Shown here piece by piece: positions 54,248 through 62,880 of a stretch of DNA of 64,000 nt. The DNA is from Bog-756 sp963769905 (lineage in GTDB: Bacteria > Actinomycetota > Acidimicrobiia > Acidimicrobiales > RAAP-2). A program made the translations under genes and the position numbers. The DNA is taken from positions 1,302,001 to 1,366,000 of the forward strand of contig CAVYNG010000002.1 in assembly GCA_963769905.1 (NCBI GenBank). The letters are read 5' to 3'. Within the stretch, counting starts at the first letter, position 1. Every line of letters starts with the position of its first letter. The notes under the pieces were generated by a model. That model did no database searches. It worked only from the letters and a program-made list of their open reading frames with translations, and was not told where the DNA came from.

Positions 54248-54544
54248 GTGAGCAGTCGGCTATATGCTGGAAAATCCGGTGGATCCTCCACTACTCGTCG
54301 TCCAGATCTTGGCGTTGCAGCGCGTCTGTACCGTCGGGAGATGGATGGCAGTGAAAATGTGAGAGGTGCGGACAATCAGCAGGAAAGACTCTGGATCCAC
54401 GGATGGGTGGTTGGTTTTGTCGACGGAGAGGGCTGTTTCAGCTGCGTTTCAGCTGCGCTCTCCGTCATCGAGACGATGAACCAACGCAAACCATCCGAAT
54501 TCCTGAGAATCCTCAGAGACCATACGCCGACCATCTCGCCGTAA
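54248..54544 (+). pseudogene. LAGLIDADG homing endonuclease remnant inside intron 2
   Basis: Within an open frame, residues 51-65 (H-G-W-V-V-G-F-V-D-G-E-G-C-F-S, 54398-54442) are a LAGLIDADG motif helix and its following strand. Residues 73-94 (VIETMNQRKPSEFLRILRDH) resemble the C-terminal end of single-motif rRNA-intron endonucleases. Those proteins are about 150-170 residues; here the DNA-binding middle is gone and only about 7 residues join the two ends. The codons before residue 47 are intron core. It cannot be an active nuclease. Confidence 0.8.
54422..54466 (+). repeat. 11-bp tandem repeat inside a 9-bp inverted repeat in intron 2
   Basis: TTTCAGCTGCG occurs twice in tandem (54436-54446 and 54447-54457). 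It is framed by GACGGAGAG 54422-54430 and CTCTCCGTC 54458-54466, which can pair. The structure sits exactly where the middle of the endonuclease gene is missing. Confidence 0.75.
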
Positions 54545-54656
54545 CGCGGTGAGATGAAGAGATGGTCCGAACCCTGTGGCGACGCAGGGAGGCCGGCGGA
54601 AACGACCGGTCCGCCAAATAGCGAATAGTGCAATGCTGTTTGGTTGTAACAGTCCG

Positions 54657-54703
<47 letters not shown>

Positions 54704-54961
54704 CGACTTTCCTACTGTCTCAACCACAGACCCGGCGAAATTGAAGTACGAGTAAAGATGCTCGTTAGCTGCATCAGGACGGAAAGACCCCGTGGACCTT
54801 TACTACAGCTTGCTGTTGAGTTTTAGTACATATTGTGTAGGATAGGTGGGAGACTTTGAAGCGGTGGCGCCAGCTACCGTGGAGTCATCCTTGAAATACC
54901 ACCCTTTATGTGCCGGAACCCTAACCTCGGTCCGTGATCCGGATCAGGGACAGCGTCAGGT

Positions 54962-54993
<32 letters not shown>

Positions 54994-55212
54994 ACGTAAC
55001 GGAGGCGCCCAAAGGTTTCCTCAGGCTGGTTGGCAATCAGCCGTCGAGTGCAATGGCACAAGGGAGCTTGACTGCGAGACCTACAAGTCGAGCAGGTGCG
55101 AAAGCAGGGCATAGTGATCCAGCGGTTGCTTGTGGAAGCGCCGTTGCTCAACGGATAAAAGGTACCCCGGGGATAACAGGCTCATCTTCCCCAAGAGTCC
55201 ATATCGACGGGA

Positions 55213-55258
<46 letters not shown>

Positions 55259-55259
55259 C

Positions 55260-55295
<36 letters not shown>

Positions 55296-55311
55296 TACGC
55301 GAGCTGGGTTT

Positions 55312-55343
<32 letters not shown>

Positions 55344-55373
55344 ATGCAGCCGTAGGAGATTTGAGGAAGGCTA

Positions 55374-55404
<31 letters not shown>

Positions 55405-55460
55405 GCTCTCGTGTGTCAGTTGTCCTGCCAAGGGCACTGCTGATTTGCGACCTTCGGGTG

Positions 55461-55492
<32 letters not shown>

Positions 55493-55627
55493 TCGTTCCA
55501 AGATGAAATCTCCCACAGGGACAACCTGGTAAGGCCCGTGGCCAGACGACCACGTTGATAGGCCGGAAGTGTACGTGCGGCAACGCATTCAGCTGACCGG
55601 TACTAATCGGCCGAGGGCTTGGGAACT

Positions 55628-55658
55628 TGCTCGTGCTCGCTATGGAACGCTCAGGGTG
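55628..55658 (+). other. 3' arm of the 23S precursor processing stem
   Basis: TGCTCGTGCTCGCTATGGA at 55628-55646 is the exact complement of the upstream arm within 51664-51682, closing the 23S stem. Confidence 0.7.
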
Positions 55659-55721
55659 ACCGCTGGTCATACCTGGCTCGCACCCGACCAGCCGGCGATG
55701 GTGCGAGCGAAGAGCGCACGA

Positions 55722-55841
<120 letters not shown>

Positions 55842-55848
55842 TTCTCTC

Positions 55849-55880
55849 GATGATGCCCCCGCCATGGCGGGGGCATCATC
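55849..55880 (+). terminator. rrn terminator: perfect 32-bp palindrome
   Basis: A perfect inverted repeat with no unpaired centre; each arm begins GATGATGCCCCCGCCA. There is no T-tract. It lies 7 nt after 5S and 58 nt beyond the stop of the converging efeB gene, so it probably stops transcription from both sides. Confidence 0.75.
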
Positions 55881-55938
55881 GCGGCGGGACCCCCGCAACT
55901 CGAACAGACCGTCGACCAGTGGTTCAGAGTCGATCAGT

Positions 55939-57240
55939 TCAGAACAGCCCCGCGCCGAGCGTCCCTCCCGGGCGGACCCCCGGTGGACAGGCGAAAACTC
56001 CACTGGTCGTGTGCACCAGGTACTGGCTGAGTGCGTCGTTGTCGGACAGGCGCTGCTGGATGGGTACGAACTGGACCCGCGGATCCTTCTGGAAGCAGAC
56101 GAAAAAGAGACCGGCATCGAGCTCGCCGGTGAGGGGGTCGACACCGTCCGCGAAGCTGTAGCCGCGACGCAGGATGGCTTGGCCGTCGTTGGTGGCCGGC
56201 GCCGCGGCCCGGATGTGGGCGCTGTCCGGAATCACCGGCTGCCCCTCCGAAGTGAGCGCACCGAGGTCGACAGGGTCGTCCTCGTGTGTTGCACCGAGTG
56301 GCGCCCCCGACGTCTTCATCCGACCGATCGTCCGCTGCTGGTGGTCCACCGTGGTGCGGTCCCATTGCTCGAGGTGGATCCGGATCCGCCGACCGACGAG
56401 GTAGGTGCCGCCGACCATCCACGGTTGGTCGTTCTTTCCGTCCACCCAGACGAACCGACGCATCGCGGCATCGTCGCTCGGATCGAGGTTGGAGGTCCCG
56501 TCGTGGAACCCGAGCAGGTTGCGCGGGGTCGGCTGTCCGGAGCCCGGCGAGGCCGTTGGCCCGAAGCCGACCTGCAGCAAGCGGACGGTGGCCGCGCCGA
56601 GCGCCAGCCGGGTGAGGTTGTGCACCGCGTGGAAGGCCACCTGGGTGTCGTCTGCGCACGCCTGCACGCAGAGGTCGCCGCCGCTCGTGCTCTGGTCGAG
56701 GTCGTCGCCGGCGAAGACCGGCAAGTCGGCGAGCGCGCCCGGACGTCTCGAGGTGAGCCCGAAACGCCCGTCGAAGAGGCTCCGCCCGAACCCTACGGTG
56801 AGGGTGAGCCGTGCGGGACCGAGACCGAGAGCCTCACCGGTATCGACCGGGGGAGCGAACGTCCCTCCGGTCCCCGCGAGCTGCTCCCCCGCGGTGAGTC
56901 GGGCCGCTGCGTCGGTCCATTCTGCGAGAAGGGCGGCCAGGCCGGCCGCGTCCGGAGCGGTGACGTCGTAGGTGGCGAAGACGAGCCGAGCCTGCTCGGG
57001 GGTCACGATGCCGGCCTGGTGCGCGCCGTGGAACGGGACGGTCGAAGAAGGGGAAGAAGAGGCGGCCGTTCCGGCTGTGGCGACAGCGGCCGCCGCCGCC
57101 GGCGAGGCCGTGCCCGCGAGCAGGGCAGCCGACGCCAGCCCAGAGCCTGCAAGCAGCTGCCGGCGCGAGATCGAGGTGGCACGAGGGGCTTCCGCGGTCG
57201 CCTCGGAGTCGGATCGCCGCGATGGCCGTTTCGTGGTCAT
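55939..57240 (-). CDS. efeB: DyP-type peroxidase / deferrochelatase EfeB
   Basis: 433 residues from ATG 57240, ATGA-coupled to efeO. The N-terminus has a Tat signal: SRRQLLAG with RR at 26-27, then a hydrophobic AASAALLAG-type stretch ending in Ala-rich sequence. The DyP signature is in LLGFHDGTSN near residue 243 (GxxDG with the distal Asp), and VGGTYLVGRRIRIHLEQWDR follows. EfeB proteins are exported heme peroxidases that help ferrous-iron uptake or take iron from heme. The gene converges on the rrn operon. Confidence 0.92.
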   Translation of the reverse strand: MTTKRPSRRSDSEATAEAPRATSISRRQLLAGSGLASAALLAGTASPAAAAAVATAGTAASSSPSSTVPFHGAHQAGIVTPEQARLVFATYDVTAPDAAGLAALLAEWTDAAARLTAGEQLAGTGGTFAPPVDTGEALGLGPARLTLTVGFGRSLFDGRFGLTSRRPGALADLPVFAGDDLDQSTSGGDLCVQACADDTQVAFHAVHNLTRLALGAATVRLLQVGFGPTASPGSGQPTPRNLLGFHDGTSNLDPSDDAAMRRFVWVDGKNDQPWMVGGTYLVGRRIRIHLEQWDRTTVDHQQRTIGRMKTSGAPLGATHEDDPVDLGALTSEGQPVIPDSAHIRAAAPATNDGQAILRRGYSFADGVDPLTGELDAGLFFVCFQKDPRVQFVPIQQRLSDNDALSQYLVHTTSGVFACPPGVRPGGTLGAGLF

Positions 57241-58154
57241 GACGGATAGGCCGCTGGCTGTCGCGTCCCGAAGGGCGCGAACGCTGCCGCCAGGTCGGAA
57301 AGGCCGGCGGCCGCGGCGTCCACTTGCTGGGTGAGCAAGTGCTGCGCCGCCCAGCCGATCGCGGAGTCGTCGACCGCGGTGGGTGGTCCGAGGTCGGCGA
57401 CCTCGGCGACCAGTGTGGCGAATTCGCTCCGCACCGAAGCGGTCAGTGTCGGCGCGACCACCGCACCGAGCGGGGCGATCGCGTCGAAGGCCGAGTTCGC
57501 GGCGGACACGGTCGCGGCGAGGTCGACCGCGTCGTCACGGGAGTACAGCTCCTCGCGTCCGGGGATCGCCCAGTCGGCGGCCCAGCCGAGCTCGGCGACC
57601 GCCGTCGTGCCGATCGCCTCGGGGTCGAGCTCGTCGCGGGAGAGGAGGTACTGGGCGACGGGTGCCTGACCGGCGAGGGCCGCGACGTCCGCTCGAGGGT
57701 CCCCCGTCGAGGTCCAGAGATCGCGCTCGACCGCATGCAGACCGCCGAAGGTCTGCCCCGGACCGACGTTCGGGGCGAGCTCGTCGAGGGTCGAGGCGTT
57801 CACCGAGTTGTCCTGTTCGAGTAGGCGGAAGTGGTCGTAGTCCCCCTGGGCAGCGAGCTCCGCCGAACGTGCGCCGGCGAGATCGCCTCGGTCGACCGCG
57901 GACTGGAGCGAGACGACGTCGGTGGCGAAGGAAGCCGCCGAGCTGACGATCTGATCGTGGAAGATCTGTTTTGCCTGGGCGATCGCCGCGGCCGACGGCG
58001 TGACGGCGTCGGTGCGTCCGCGCGCAGCACCCGAGCTCGGGTGGGCGGCGCTGGCAGAAACGCCGCACGAAGTGGCGACAAGCGCGGCGAGGAGCACGAC
58101 GATGCCACGCACTCGGCGCGCTCCGTCCTTCGGTGTCGCGTCGGTCGGGTCCAT
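57237..58154 (-). CDS. efeO: Iron-uptake lipoprotein EfeO (imelysin/M75 family)
   Basis: 305 residues from ATG 58154. The signal peptide ends in a lipobox-like VATSC near residues 27-31. The M75 domain includes FGGLHAVERDLW near residues 136-147, corresponding to the GxHxxE metal motif of imelysins, and a repeat of paired helices. It binds iron at the cell surface for the Efe system. EfeU, the membrane permease, is not in this cluster. The frame is open further upstream, but that part lacks family features. Confidence 0.88.
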   Translation of the reverse strand: MDPTDATPKDGARRVRGIVVLLAALVATSCGVSASAAHPSSGAARGRTDAVTPSAAAIAQAKQIFHDQIVSSAASFATDVVSLQSAVDRGDLAGARSAELAAQGDYDHFRLLEQDNSVNASTLDELAPNVGPGQTFGGLHAVERDLWTSTGDPRADVAALAGQAPVAQYLLSRDELDPEAIGTTAVAELGWAADWAIPGREELYSRDDAVDLAATVSAANSAFDAIAPLGAVVAPTLTASVRSEFATLVAEVADLGPPTAVDDSAIGWAAQHLLTQQVDAAAAGLSDLAAAFAPFGTRQPAAYPS

Positions 58155-58307
58155 TCCGGGCGTCCCGGTCCGCGGTGTATTCGTCGGCTGCACGTTCGGG
58201 ACCAGGGTAGAAGACGTCCCGTCGTGTGCGGCGGCGCGCGGGACGCGTGCAGCGGCGCGCCGAGGAGCGCGGGTTCCGACGAGACCCCTGGAAGTAGTGT
58301 GAAGGGC

Positions 58308-59722
58308 ATGGCACCCCGCACGCCCTCTGGTTCGCCGCGCCCGCGCCGGCCGCAGGGGAAACAGGGAACTCACGGACAGGGGAGCCGGCAGGAACGGCCG
58401 CCGCGACCGGGAGCTCGATCTGGAGGACGGGAGGGACCGCGCAGCGGACGACCGGGCCCACAAGGGCACCGTGGATCGGCGGGCGGAGGTTCGCCCAGTG
58501 CCCGGCCGACCGACGCGAGCGGCACGAGGGGGTCGACTCCCAGAGGGAAGGGTTCGGCCGGCCCTGCCCGCCGGTCGGCAGGTGCACCGCGTGGCGCGTC
58601 ATCGAAGACGTGGCCGCCGGAGAGCGGTGGTCGGACGTCCGATGCCGGTCGTCGCTCGCCGCGTGGCCAAACGGACCGGCCTGAGCGCCCCGGGAAGGGA
58701 GCGGGCCACCGGAGCGCGCCGGGCCACCGGAACGCCCCCCGCCCCCGAAGCGCCCCGCGAGCCCGGAACGCGCCAGGTGCACCGACCCGGCGCGAGTCGA
58801 GTCGCGACCCGATCGCGAGAGCGGGCTGGGGCAGCGTCGCCCGCCGCGGCGCCCGTGTCGTGCGAGAGGGGCCCGCGAGCTCGCGACCCGATGCGGCCCG
58901 TGACGACCGCCGTCGCGAAGGGACCGAGGAGTTCGTCCCCGAGCGCTGGGTGCGGAGCGACCGCGCTCCGGCCGGTGCCCGCCGCGAGCCCACCACCTTT
59001 CGACCGCCGGCGCACCGGTCGCATCCGCCGACCACCGTTCCCCCCGACGTGCTCGGGGAGTTGGCGTCGGCCGCGGGTCCCGACTGGAGCCACCTGCGCG
59101 AGCGGGTCACCGAGCGGATGGCTGCCGCGACGGGCGCGTACCAGCGGGGCCGCTACCGCGACGCGTCGAGGATGCTGAAGACCGTGGTCGACGCGGTCCC
59201 CGACGCACCCTCCCCCGCGAGCTGCTCGGCCTCAGCCAGTACCACCAGGGGTACTGGAGAGCCGCCCTCCCGAACCTCGAGGCCTTCGCCCGGTTGTCCG
59301 GCTCGGTCGACCAGCACCCGGTCCGGATGGACTGCCAACGCGCCATAGGCCGGCACCGCCGCGTCGAGGACCTCTACGACGAGTTGCGCAGAGGATCTCC
59401 GGATCCGGAGATCCTCGCCGAGGGCCGGCTTGTGCTCGCAGGGGACCGCGCGGACCGCGGCGATCTCGCCGGTGCGATCGCGCTCCTGACCGGTGCGGGC
59501 GCCGCCCGGCCGGTCCGCAACCCGGCAGAGCGCCACCTGCGGCAGTGGTACGTCCTCGCCGATCTGATGGAGCGCTCGGGTGAGCTCGCCCGGGCGCGCG
59601 AGCTGTTCCAGCGGATCTTCGTCACCGACCCCGACGCCTACGACGTGCGGGACCGGCTCGACGCGCTCGGCCATCCGATCCGGCATCGGTCGTCGTCGAA
59701 GCGTCCCCGCGGCGGCCGTTAG
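58308..59722 (+). CDS. Arg/Gly/Pro-rich protein with TPR-like C-terminus, apparently frameshifted
   Basis: ATG 58308. Residues 1 to about 240 are very rich in Arg, Gly, Pro and Ser (for example RPQGKQGTHGQGSRQERPP) and look disordered and basic. From about PDVLGELASAAGPDWSHLRE a helical region begins, with YQRGRYRDASRMLKTVVDAV resembling a TPR unit. The frame breaks at the five-C run 59212-59216; adding one C continues it as RELLGLSQYHQGYWRAALPNLEAF, then VEDLYDELRRG, WYVLADLMERSGELARARELF (more TPR-like helices), to the stop at 59720-59722. Function is unknown. The frame choice rests on that assumed indel. Confidence 0.65.
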
Positions 59723-59725
59723 GCT
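59720..59725 (+). promoter_or_regulatory. -10 box of the aldolase gene (leaderless geometry)
   Basis: TAGGCT, whose TAG is also the stop codon of the preceding gene, 7 nt before ATG 59733. Confidence 0.4.
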
Positions 59726-59732
59726 TCCTCGC

Positions 59733-60782
59733 ATGGATCTCGAACGGCTGCTCGGCGGCGAGGCGGACTCGCTGCTGAACCACGACGCGAAGGCCTTCCC
59801 GGCGGAGCTGCTGCACCTCCCCGGCCCCGACCATCTCGACCGGGTCTTCACCGACTCGGACCGGACCGCATCGGTGCTGCGCAACCTCGGGACCGTCTAC
59901 AACACCGGACGGCTCGCCGGCACCGGCTATCTCTCGATCCTCCCGGTCGACCAGGGGATCGAGCACTCGGCGGCGGCGAGCTTCTCCAAGTACCCGGCCT
60001 ACTTCGACCCGGCGAAGCTCTGCGACCTCGCCATCGCGGCCGATTGCAGCGCGATCGCAACCACGCTCGGCAGCCTCGGGATCATCTCGCGGCGGTACGT
60101 CCACCGCATCCCCTTCATCGTGAAGCTGAACCACAACGACTTCCTCAACTATCCGAACACCTACGACCAGGTGATGTTCGCGAGCGTTCGCCAAGCGTCC
60201 GACCTCGGAGCGGTAGGAGTCGGCGCGACGGTCTACTACGGCTCCGACGGGGCGGACCGCCAGATCGTCGAGGTTTCGAAGGCATTCGCGGAGGCACACC
60301 GGCTCGGGATGTTCACGGTGCTCTGGTGCTACCTGCGCAACGCGGCCTTCAAGCAGGGTGACACCGACTACCACCTCTCGGCGGACTTGACCGGGCAGGC
60401 CAACCACCTCGGGGTCACCATCGAGGCGGACATCATCAAGCAAAAGCAGCCGGAGAACAACGGCGGCTACAACGCGCTCTCCTTCGGCAGGACCGACCCG
60501 CTCGTCTACAGCCAGCTGACGACCGACCACCCGATCGACCTGACCCGTTGGCAGGTGGTGAATTGCTACGCAGGCCGCATTCCGCTCATCAACTCCGGTG
60601 GGGAGTCGAAGGGCGCAGACGATCTCGCCGCCGCGGTCCGGACCGCAGTGATCAACAAGCGGGCGGGTGGGACGGGCCTCATCGTGGGCCGGAAATCCTT
60701 CTCGCGTCCGACCGACGAGGGCGCGGCACTGATCCACGCGGTCCAGGACGTCTACCTCGACCCGGCGGTGACGATCGCCTGA
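59733..60782 (+). CDS. fbaB: Class I fructose-bisphosphate aldolase, DhnA/FbaB type
   Basis: 349 residues from ATG 59733. It matches the archaeal/bacterial FbaB group: TGYLSILPVDQGIEHSAAASF, then IPFIVKLNHNDFL, VGVGATVYYGSDG, HRLGMFTVLWCYLRN, GGYNALSFGRTDPLVYS, and a C-terminal phosphate site GGESKGADDLA and GGTGLIVGRKSF. It interconverts fructose 1,6-bisphosphate with triose phosphates through a lysine Schiff base. Its exact metabolic role beside class II aldolases elsewhere in the genome cannot be told. Confidence 0.92.
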   Translation: MDLERLLGGEADSLLNHDAKAFPAELLHLPGPDHLDRVFTDSDRTASVLRNLGTVYNTGRLAGTGYLSILPVDQGIEHSAAASFSKYPAYFDPAKLCDLAIAADCSAIATTLGSLGIISRRYVHRIPFIVKLNHNDFLNYPNTYDQVMFASVRQASDLGAVGVGATVYYGSDGADRQIVEVSKAFAEAHRLGMFTVLWCYLRNAAFKQGDTDYHLSADLTGQANHLGVTIEADIIKQKQPENNGGYNALSFGRTDPLVYSQLTTDHPIDLTRWQVVNCYAGRIPLINSGGESKGADDLAAAVRTAVINKRAGGTGLIVGRKSFSRPTDEGAALIHAVQDVYLDPAVTIA

Positions 60783-60829
60783 ACGGGGCGCCGGCCCAGG
60801 GGAGCCTGCGATCGGGCCGGGTCGGGCGG

Positions 60830-60835
60830 TAGACT
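60830..60835 (+). promoter_or_regulatory. -10 box upstream of korA
   Basis: TAGACT in the 169-nt gap between the aldolase gene and korA. It would give a 5' leader of about 110 nt. A small ATG-started frame at 60857 inside this leader overlaps korA and has no protein-like features. Confidence 0.35.
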
Positions 60836-60951
60836 CCACCGAGGACGCAATTCGACATGTCCCGGCGCCCACGGGAGCGCCGGCAGTCGCGACCGGCACC
60901 GAGGCGCTCCCCGGCGTTCGGGCGCGGACCAGCGGTACGAAGAGGAGCAGG

Positions 60952-62880
60952 GTGTCCGACACCAGGACCGAGCACAAACCCCAGCAGGTACTGCATCGCG
61001 TGGTCATCCGTTTCGCCGGCGATTCCGGTGACGGGATGCAACTGACCGGAGACCGGTTCACCACCACCTCGGCCCTCCTCGGCAACGACCTCGCCACCTT
61101 CCCCGACTTCCCGGCCGAGATCCGTGCGCCTGCGGGGACCCTGGCCGGCGTCTCGGCCTTCCAGATCCACATCTCGGATCACGTCATCTCGACCCCCGGC
61201 GACTCACCCAACGTGCTCGTCGCGATGAACCCGGCGGCGCTCAAGGCCAACCTGGCCAGCCTGCCGAAGGGCGCCACCATCATCGTGAACGTCGACGCCT
61301 TCGAGGAGCGCAACCTGGCGAAGGCCGGCTACGACACCAATCCGCTCGAGGACGGCTCCCTTGCGGCCTACACCGTCTACGAGGTCCCGATGACCTCGAT
61401 CACCACGGAGGTCTCGAAGGACGCGGGTGTCAAGCCGCGGGACGCCGAGCGTTCGAAGAATTTCTTCGCCCTCGGGCTGGTGAGCTGGCTCTACACACGG
61501 CCGATCGACTCGACCATCGGCTGGATCGAGCAGAAGTTCGCCGACAAGCCGATGGTGCTCGAGGCGAACGTGCGGGCTTTCAAGGCCGGCTACCACTTCG
61601 GCGAGACCGCCGAGCTCTTCGAGTCCTCCTACGAGGTCAAGCCCGCGGTCCTCGAAGCGGGCGAGTACGTGAACATCACCGGGAACACCGCGACCGCCTG
61701 GGGCCTCATCGCCGCATCGGTACGCAGCGGGCTCCCGCTCTTCCTCGGCACTTACCCGATCACCCCTGCGTCGGACATCCTGCACGAGCTCTCGAAGCAC
61801 AAGCAGTTCGGCGTTCGCACGTTCCAGGCCGAGGACGAGATCTCCGGCATCGGAGCGGCACTCGGCGCCGCATTCGGCGGTGGGCTGGGCGTCACCACGA
61901 CGTCGGGACCGGGTGTCGACCTGAAGTCGGAGATGATGGGACTCGCCATCAGCCTCGAGCTGCCGCTCGTGGTCATCGACATCCAGCGCGGCGGCCCGTC
62001 GACCGGACTGCCGACGAAGACCGAGCAGGCCGACCTCCTCCACGCCATGTACGGGCGGCACGGCGAGGCGCCCCTGCCGATCGTCGCGGCCAAGTCCCCG
62101 TCGCACTGCTTCTACGCGGTCCAAGAGGCCGCCCGGATCGCGGTCACCTATCGCACTCCGGTGATCCTGCTGTCGGACGGCTATCTGGCGAACGGCGCCG
62201 AGCCCTGGAAGCTCCCCGACATCGACGACCTCCCGCACATCGACCCGGCGTTCGCCACCGAGCCGAACCACACCGAAGAGGACGGCACGGAGGTCTTCTG
62301 GCCCTACGTCCGCGACGACGCGACGCTTGCGAGGCCCTGGGCCCCGCCCGGCGTCGCCGGGCTCGAGCACCGGATCGGGGGACTCGAGAAGTCCGACGGT
62401 TCGGGCAACGTGGCCTACGACGGCCCGAACCACGAGCGGATGACCCGCCTGCGTGCCGCCAAGGTGGCCGGCATCGCACGCGACATCCCGCTGACCGAGC
62501 TCGACGACGAGGACGGCGCGGAGGTGCTGGTGATCGGGTGGGGTTCGACCTACGGCGCGATCGCCGCCGGCGTCGAGCGGGTGAGGGCCCGCGGGCTGAA
62601 GGCCGCACAGGCGCACCTCGTCCACCTCAATCCCTTCCCTTCCGACCTCGGCGACGTCCTCCGCCGGTACCGGCGGGTGCTCGTTCCCGAGGTCAACATG
62701 GGACAACTGAGCCGCCTGTTGCGTGCCGAGTTCCTGGTGGACGCGGTCTCGTTCACCCAGATCCAGGGCATCCCCTTCCGTGCGGCGGCGATGGAGAGCG
62801 CGATCGTCGGCCAGATCGAATCGCTCGGCACGCTCTCCGACGGAGACGGGGCCCGTCGTGACGGGGCGGTGGCCCGATGA
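60952..62880 (+). CDS. korA: 2-oxoacid:ferredoxin oxidoreductase, alpha subunit (gamma-alpha fusion)
   Basis: 642 residues from GTG 60952. The gamma domain comes first (RFAGDSGDGMQLTGDRF, residues about 20-190). The alpha domain begins with GNTATAWGLIAASVRSGLPL and TYPITPASDILHELSK. TSGPGVDLKSEMMGLA and QRGGPSTGLPTKTEQADLL follow, and an ILLSDGYLANGAEPW segment and a C-terminal transketolase-like domain end it. With KorB it decarboxylates 2-oxoglutarate (or another 2-oxoacid) to the acyl-CoA, reducing ferredoxin. This two-subunit form is typical of aerobic actinobacteria. Confidence 0.94.
   Translation: MSDTRTEHKPQQVLHRVVIRFAGDSGDGMQLTGDRFTTTSALLGNDLATFPDFPAEIRAPAGTLAGVSAFQIHISDHVISTPGDSPNVLVAMNPAALKANLASLPKGATIIVNVDAFEERNLAKAGYDTNPLEDGSLAAYTVYEVPMTSITTEVSKDAGVKPRDAERSKNFFALGLVSWLYTRPIDSTIGWIEQKFADKPMVLEANVRAFKAGYHFGETAELFESSYEVKPAVLEAGEYVNITGNTATAWGLIAASVRSGLPLFLGTYPITPASDILHELSKHKQFGVRTFQAEDEISGIGAALGAAFGGGLGVTTTSGPGVDLKSEMMGLAISLELPLVVIDIQRGGPSTGLPTKTEQADLLHAMYGRHGEAPLPIVAAKSPSHCFYAVQEAARIAVTYRTPVILLSDGYLANGAEPWKLPDIDDLPHIDPAFATEPNHTEEDGTEVFWPYVRDDATLARPWAPPGVAGLEHRIGGLEKSDGSGNVAYDGPNHERMTRLRAAKVAGIARDIPLTELDDEDGAEVLVIGWGSTYGAIAAGVERVRARGLKAAQAHLVHLNPFPSDLGDVLRRYRRVLVPEVNMGQLSRLLRAEFLVDAVSFTQIQGIPFRAAAMESAIVGQIESLGTLSDGDGARRDGAVAR

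Larger units (their letters stand above)
54194..54656 (+). mobile_element. Group I intron 2 in 23S rRNA, equivalent to E. coli position 1931
   Basis: 463 nt inserted after CCTAAGGT, ending in G before AGCGAAATTCC (a shared AG makes position 1933 formally possible). Core strands: P about 54261-54278, Q about 54368-54387, R about 54511-54527 (CCTCAGAGACCATACG), S about 54556-54572 (GAAGAGATGGTCCGAAC). P7 pairs GACCAT 54518-54523 with ATGGTC 54562-54567, a compensatory change relative to intron 1. The P6 region between Q and R holds an endonuclease remnant. The P1 guide pairing I can find (exon AAGGT with GCCCT 54200-54204) has one A-C mismatch, so P1 is less certain. Confidence 0.9.

Noticed and set aside
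60857..61045. A 62-codon frame with ATG in the korA leader
   Set aside because: It overlaps the korA start in another frame, is Arg/Pro-rich, and has no ribosome site.
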